Origin: Nymphaea colorata
Lineage: Eukaryota; Streptophyta; Magnoliopsida; Nymphaeales; Nymphaeaceae
Length of the DNA: 64,000 nucleotides
Assembly (NCBI RefSeq): GCF_008831285.2
Contig: NC_045142.1
Span: forward strand, 15,627,354 to 15,691,353
Direction of reading: 5' to 3'
The position numbers and the translations under genes were made by a program. Shown here piece by piece: positions 58,194-64,000 of this stretch (within the stretch, counting starts at the first letter, position 1; the number at the start of each line of letters is the position of its first letter). The notes under the pieces are model-generated. The model did no database searches and was not told the DNA's origin. It worked only from the letters and a program-made list of their open reading frames with translations.

Positions 58194-59080
58194 CATACAT
58201 AAACGTTCATGGAACTAGAAACATATGTCACGAACAATTTCAGCACAAGGGTGCCATAACATGCTTCATATAACTATATCTTGAACATAGTACCATATTC
58301 CATCTGTTTTCAGATAAACAACTCATACATTACCTTACATATACCCATTTATATTTCTGGACACACGTAATTACATCTTACACATTCATATATATTTATT
58401 TCTATGCAACCAGATGGAATATACAAGAACTACATGCTGCACTTATTTTTGGATATCCCTATACTTGTAAATGAATATGCTTTTGATTGCCCAAAAATCT
58501 GTTGACTCCAATGTAGTCTTCCACGATCAATCAAACTGCTTCTTATCCTTGTAATACAAATATGACACGTCCTTCTCAAAAGTGCTCTAATACTTTATAG
58601 TTGTAACCATTTGACTAGGTAAAACTACTTACTGGAATTGGTTTTGAATAGGGCAGTCTGTACTTTATGAGTATTACCTTTTACATCAGCAACCTACAAT
58701 TATCATTCATGTTGCAACCTTACTATCATGACAGAGTATATGTACCTATATATATACATATATGTGTGTGCCTACACACACACACACATAGATATATACA
58801 CGTGTACATTATATATTTATTGTTAAACCAAGTACAACACTTACCTAAATAGAACCAGGCCTCAACCAGCAACTCCTCCAACTCCTTGTTTTCTGACTGA
58901 GATAACAAAGAGGCAACCTAGTGTCTGCCAACCTTGTTCTTGGCCAAGGATGTTGCAGAAAATGGGAGATCTCGCTCTCTCTCTCTTCTCTCCAAAATCT
59001 TGATACCGGAAATTTTACCACCACTACTGCAGCAAATGGGTGAGTGGAAGGCTGCCAAAACAAGTTAAAAAGCCATCCAC
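58194..59080. repeat. Duplicated segment, copy B, right part
   Basis: It continues copy B after the retrotransposon and aligns with about 50,605-51,395. Shared blocks are GGAACTAGAAACATATGTCACGAA, CCCATTTATATTTCTG, AGAACTACAT, CAACCTACAATTATCATTCATG, ACTTACCTAAATAGAACCAGG and GCAGCAAATGGGTGAGTG. Substitutions and indels are frequent, so the duplication is not recent. It is likely older than the retrotransposon, which lies inside one copy only. Confidence 0.82.
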
Positions 59081-59344
59081 AAGGACATAAATTTTTTTAT
59101 CTGAATTTGCTCCTCCCCTTTCTCCATTAAAGGAGGTGGCTCTTTGGTTTCGTCCATCCTCCCTAACAAAGCATTTGTCTTTCCTATGTCTCTTAACTCT
59201 CATTCTTTTCCGCCAACCACTTCATTTATTTTTATAACTACTTCATTTTAATTTAATGCCTTCATTTATTCCTTTGCTTCTCCATTAAGACTTAGTAACC
59301 AGTTTCGATTGGTTCCAAGGTTACATGCAAGTATATACACAAAT

Positions 59345-59513
<169 letters not shown>

Positions 59514-59918
59514 GCCTTAACTTATATTACCTCTTAAACCATATATATTATATGTGTTTAAATGCATGTCTCTAATTGCAATTGCTTGAAATTACAGGGC
59601 TTTACAGTGAATGTGGAAGAACAATAACTTTCTCCATTCCACATCATTTGGTATGAATTTCAAGAAGCAACTCTTACAAAATAAGAACCAAGTGAAGCCA
59701 TGCATGAAGACACGATGGTGCTATAAAAACATCATTTTCATCAAATGACTGCTTCTAGCCTACATGTCATAGATGGACCTCCTTGACATGATTCATGCAA
59801 GCACTCAAAGTTGTTTAGACATTTGGTAGATAGTGCACATATTATTCGATGGCAAAGAGCCAAGCGCACATGACTGATTTAATGTTTTTGTTATTGTGTT
59901 TATGTTTCTACTAAATCA

Positions 59919-60575
59919 CTATTCAGAAGCATTGAGAAGTGCTAAAGCCATTTTTTTCGGCTTGGTTGTGATGCTGACCAACCTGACAAATCTTCCAAAC
60001 ACTGACCCAACAATACCATAAGGACTGCCTTTGAATGCCTATCAAAAAAAAATCCATATTGCAAATATAGTTGAACAATGTAAGAAGTTTCCCAATAAAG
60101 ATAGTGGTGACAAAGTAATGCATTGTCCACAAACTTATGGATAATAAATATAGCATGAACAGGTGCCTACATCCAAGGTCATTTTTGAGCCAGGATTTTG
60201 GATGATTCATTCAGTAGTCGGAGCACTTCAGGTTCATTCCAAGCCTGGATCACAGATATGAAAGGTCAAACCATGACTACTCATTGCATGAAGAAAGAAA
60301 AGGAAGTAAAGAGTAATCAGGATTGGTCAGAGCAACTCACGTCCAAATCAAGGTAGGTTTTATAGGAGGAAATACAACAAAAGGAAATTGTGACCATGCC
60401 ACAACCATTTTTACAAATAGGTTAGTTGGACATACTTTTTGGAGGTTTTTCAGCCCACCAGTCAGGTAGTCACTCGCAGCCATTGTTACAAGACCAAGTG
60501 ATGAAATGACGTTTTTAGCTAGCAAGAAAGGAGTGTATAAGGTTTTATCCAGCATTTGTATGCAATCTGGTAGTT
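59919..60575 (-). pseudogene. Exon-like segments of an unidentified gene, possibly broken
   Basis: Three minus-strand segments read like exons. At about 60,575-60,436, TPFLLAKNVISSLGLVTMAA and then SDYLTGGLKNLQK end at a good donor (GTATGT). At about 60,237-60,172, AWNEPEVLRLLNESSKILAQ follows a CCAG acceptor but meets a stop with no GT donor. At 60,038-59,919, AFKGSPYGIVGSVFGRFVRL and on to ALALLNASE and a stop follow a TTTTTTTGATAG acceptor. Phases agree between the first two. I do not recognise the family. The missing donor suggests a decayed gene or a wrong exon end. Related reading (KMINVFQDNKRR) occurs near 60,930. Confidence 0.4.
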
Positions 60576-61437
60576 TTTTTCCTAGATTGCAATCAAATAT
60601 CATATTCTAATTCATCTATGAAACTGCATATCAAACTGAAATCTGATCTAGTTATATATGATTGATCCCTGTAATTCCCTACTCAAAACATCCAAACATG
60701 GGGATGTGAAATTGCCCCCTATATCCTTATGCTAGATCAAACTATTGCATTGTAAATTAGAAAGAAAATATCAAAACATTAAGTGATTGAAAAAATTTTG
60801 GAAACAAAGTATTTGTAAGGCAAATGAAGGAATTGTGAGGCTCACATACAATAGAAAAAATAGCAATAAAAGAATGAAAAACTAGGATAACTCATAGAAA
60901 ACATGCCTCCGCTTATTATCTTGGAATACATTGATCATCTTTCCTACACAGTTCCACAAGCTGCCATTAACCAACAATTTAGTACCAAAAAAAAAGAAAA
61001 AACAAAAATGGTGGATAATGTTTGGAATAATTCCAGAACCATAGCAATATGGTGTAGATTCATAATTCTAAGTTAACCAACAAATATTTTAAGTGGAAAA
61101 CTAGAATGGAAATGACAGAGCTAAGCATATTGGAGACTATGATTGAAGAAGGGGTAGAATCTGTCCTGATCAACCATGATTACACGGTGATTAGTTACTC
61201 ATTTTGGATTCCACTACAATGATCCACATATCAATGCAAAAACACATAATGCAGGCATGATTACTTTACTTTTTAGGGAATATGAACTAAAAGCATGGAT
61301 GCAACACCCAATTGAATTGCCTAGACATATATCAATAAAGGCATAGTGAGAGATGCTAACAGATTCTTCTATTTGGATACATCCCTTCCCACTATAATAG
61401 TTAAAAAGCATTTGAAGTTAAACCAGAAATACCTCTA
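60576..61437. other. AT-rich stretch without a confirmed gene
   Basis: It may hold upstream exons of the unidentified minus-strand gene (a readable piece ending KMINVFQDNKRRHVFYEL lies at about 60,898-60,990), but I could not fix splice sites. Nothing else is recognised. Confidence 0.35.
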
Positions 61438-62065
61438 GAAGATTACTTTTATAACAGGTAGGCACTGGATCCTCAGTCAAAGGAGGAAGAGATTCAAAGG
61501 AATTCTTCCTTGGAAAATCATGAGAATGGGCATACGACTACTCTCCTATCTTAGGAAAAATAAAGTCCCCATGAGAATCCAGATCTACATCCAGGCTATC
61601 CTCTACTTCATACAAATCATATACGATAGATGTCATAAACTCTTCAATTGTTTCTTCCATAATATTTTCAACTATGTCAATCTGATAGCATGTCTCATTG
61701 CCTACTGGACTCATAGCTGCATTAAATACAACCAATCTCACCTTCTTGACACCAAAACAATTAACCATTACTCCGATGCAAAAGTTGATATACACATTGG
61801 TAGTAGCAAAAAATGGTCTACCAAGAGTAATGAGAGTCTGCCTTTGTGCATCTACACCCTCCATATCCAAGATAACAAACTCAACTAGAAAATAAAAGTC
61901 TTCAATCTTCAGTAGCACATCTTTCAAAATTCCTTGTGGAATCTTAGTTGATTTTTCTACTAGTTTGATTGTCATTGATGTTGGTCCCATCTCTCCAAGT
62001 TGAAGTGTGTCATAAAAGAAACCTAATATAACATTTACACTTATCCCAAATCTAGCAAAGCTCAT
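61438..62065 (-). pseudogene. Ty3/gypsy (Athila/Tat-like) aspartic protease fragment
   Basis: A 175-codon frame at 62065-61538 contains LGEMGPTSMTIKLVEKSTKI, PQGILKDVLLKI, FVILDMEG and TLGRPFFATTNVYI. This is the retropepsin-like region typical of Athila/Tat gypsy pol. Downstream, SFESLPPLTEDPVPTC (about 61,450-61,500) looks like the following linker. No reverse transcriptase or LTR is recognisable nearby, so this is an isolated fragment. The active-site Asp part is cut off at the N-terminal side. Confidence 0.75.
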
Positions 62066-62099
62066 TCAATTTGAATGTTTCCAGTGCCAAAAAGAATAA

Positions 62100-62545
62100 T
62101 AGAGCCACCAGGCTCCTTGAGCTTAGATGGAGTCTTCTATAGGAGCACCTGATTCCCTACTTGTGCAATAAGACCTTGGTCGGATTCTCTCAAGATCTTC
62201 TTTTCTAAATGCAAAGTCCTTTCAGACACTTAGCTTACAAAGACACTTTTCTAATGGCTATAAGTTTTGATGGATCAAACTAGAGTCCTCACCGCAGCAC
62301 TATTCCAGTAGCAATATACCTTGAAGAAGACTTTAGAGAAGTCATTAGGAAAACATCTTCTTCTTACCAGCTATTCAGCCCTAGATTGCATAGCATACAT
62401 ATACCCTCACAAGTTGTGTATTAATCTACATAGTTACACAAAATTATAGATGACTCCATTATGACAAATTAATGGCACATGAGAAAAGTTAGCCCAAACC
62501 AAATGTATTGGGATCTAGATCTGAACCCATTGGGGCCACCTCCTA
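62100..62545 (-). repeat. Probable partial LTR of a copia fragment
   Basis: On the minus strand the sequence after the purine tract begins TGTTAGGAGGTGGCCCC, a typical LTR start. The other end cannot be placed, as no second LTR is in the window; 62,100 is only a guess. It contains no coding sequence. Confidence 0.45.
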
Positions 62546-62795
62546 ACACCCTCCCTCAAGTTGTACATGATCTTTTACCATGCACAACTCGCCTTGTGGG
62601 AACCGTAATTGGTGATTGGTTAGTCCCTTGGTAAGGAGATTAGAAACTTGATTATCCGTTTGACAATGTCATGGTTCAATCTCCTTATTCTCGACCTTTT
62701 GTGAAACAAAATGCTGATCAATTTCAATGTGTTTGATCATGCTATGAAGAATCGGATTAAAGTTATGTTGATAGCACTTCGGTTGTTGCATAATG
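62546..62795 (-). pseudogene. Copia RNase H 3-prime fragment
   Basis: Minus-strand reading CNNRSAINI, then after a one-base shift NPILHSMIKHIEIDQHFV, and later NLLTKGLTN and VQLEGGC, is the end of copia pol. It is followed by a purine tract (GAGGGAGGG) and the LTR start. The Asp of the usual CDN is Asn. The fragment is cut off beyond about 62,795. It belongs to a different copia from the two near-complete ones here. Confidence 0.75.
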
Positions 62796-63387
62796 GGGAG
62801 GATCAAATGATTAATTCTCCTAATTCTCCTGTTTGCATCCCCAATTCTTTTTTTGGTTTTTGGAGTGCTCGAGAAAAATGAGGTCTTGTTATGAAAATAA
62901 GAGAGAAAGGGATTTGCCCGTGATACAAGGATTGACCGTTTCCGACGCCCATACCGGGGGTAATTAATCCAAGGGCTATACTTATTCTTAATGTATTTAT
63001 TTTGACTTAAACATCATTTTCATGCTAAATGTGGTGTTGTGTTTGAGAAAATATTGAAGATTTGATGTTTCAAACTTTTGAAAAAGTTTTTGAAGAATCA
63101 TTTGAGAATGTAAAAATTTTGATTTGAGAATAACTTGAATTGAGAAATCTTTACAAATACCATTTAGAAAGCTTGAGAAATCATTTTGAAGTGGAATTAG
63201 TGTTCTTTTAAGACTTTAAGTAGGTTTGAGGTTTTGCTATATTTCAGTTACTACCTAGTTAGATCTTCATCTCATCTTGCTTAAGTTCTTCTCGAGAGGT
63301 ACTTGTGACCATAAGTGATGTTAAATGAGGTTGAATGCGTGAATGCATTGATTTTACATGATTAAAAGTGAATAATTCATTTCTACC
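62796..63387. other. AT-rich stretch, nothing recognised
   Basis: No reading frame, transposon end or regular repeat stands out here on either strand. Confidence 0.5.
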
Positions 63388-63737
63388 ATAACATTCGTCT
63401 AAAAGCATTCATACCATCACATACATCTAAGTTTTTCATTTTTTATTTATAAGATTGTCGTAAATATTGTTATGAAAAAAATGTTTTTGAAAATGGAATG
63501 AGGTTGTAGACCATCAAGTATGATTCTAATATTGGGTCATTACTCTCATAGAAAGAAAGATCTTTCCAAAAGCATAACATTCGTCTAAAAGCATTCATAC
63601 CATCACATACATCTAAGTTTTTCATTTTATATTTATAAGATTGTCGTAAATATTGTTATGAAAAAAATGTTTTTGAAAATGGAATGAGGTTGTAGACCAT
63701 CTAGTATGATTCTAATATTAAGTCATTACTCTCAAAA
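63388..63737. repeat. Direct repeat, two copies about 163 bp long, 186-bp period
   Basis: The block from ATAACATTCGTCTAAAAGC through GAATGAGGTTGTAGACCATC to GTCATTACTCTCA occurs at 63388 and again at 63574 with only a handful of differences. A short AAGAAAGATCTTTCC spacer separates them. The high identity suggests a recent local duplication. Confidence 0.9.
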
Positions 63738-64000
63738 AGGTTAAAACCTTAGATCTTTGGAGAGAAATGTCTAAAAGAATGGAAAAGATGAAATACTCTC
63801 ATAGAAAGAAAGAGAAAGAAAAAGAGATTTCAAAGATCACTAAATGAAAGATTTTAAAAGATGGGGAGATACATATCTTTATATGTATTTTATATGTCTA
63901 TATATATATGTATATATGTATACATATAAGTACACATATGTATGTGAAAGCTTTTGAAAATGAAGTATTAACTTAAATAGAGAAAAAAAAAGTTCTTAAA
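63738..64000. other. AT-rich end of window
   Basis: It contains purine-rich runs and a TATATGTATA-type simple stretch at about 63,890-63,945. No gene is visible. Confidence 0.5.

Overview
The window is nuclear DNA of a flowering plant. It carries two ordinary plant genes with GT-AG introns, surrounded and invaded by LTR retrotransposons, hAT-type and Tourist-type DNA transposon remnants, and long AT/CA/GA microsatellites. No CRISPR, operon, phage or organelle block is visible. I cannot name the species. The very long TE-filled introns suggest a large, repeat-rich genome.

Layout. (1) 502-20278, plus strand: a complete 7-exon SCO1/HCC1 copper chaperone gene (347 aa by my splicing) for mitochondrial cytochrome c oxidase assembly. 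Its 10.1-kb intron 3 holds a nested set of mobile elements: a decayed hAT transposase (minus strand), cut by two short non-autonomous elements (5934-6307 and 6382-6783, with 8-bp duplications) and by a young, apparently intact Ty1/copia element (6975-12277, 288-bp LTRs, duplication AAATC). (2) 20279-24940: intergenic, with a Tourist-like MITE. (3) 24941-31874: old, stop-riddled Ty3/gypsy element. (4) 33194-37951, minus strand: a 4-exon DUF3537 multispanning membrane protein gene (434 aa by my splicing), with a copia relic in intron 2. (5) 37952-41027: tandem and degenerate repeats. (6) 41028-47150: copia element with terminal duplications TAACA but large gag and integrase deletions. (7) 47151-59080: a 593-bp Tourist-like MITE and a 1.4-kb duplicated segment. 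The second copy of that segment is split by a chromodomain-bearing Ty3/gypsy element (52970-58193, duplication CATAC). (8) 59081-64000: exon-like pieces of an unidentified gene, a gypsy protease fragment, a copia 3-prime fragment and a 186-bp tandem duplication.

The two host genes are unrelated in function. SCO1/HCC1 is a mitochondrial inner-membrane copper protein, and the DUF3537 protein is a predicted integral membrane protein of unknown role. The most informative biology here is the layered insertion history. I see no convincing new multi-gene system.
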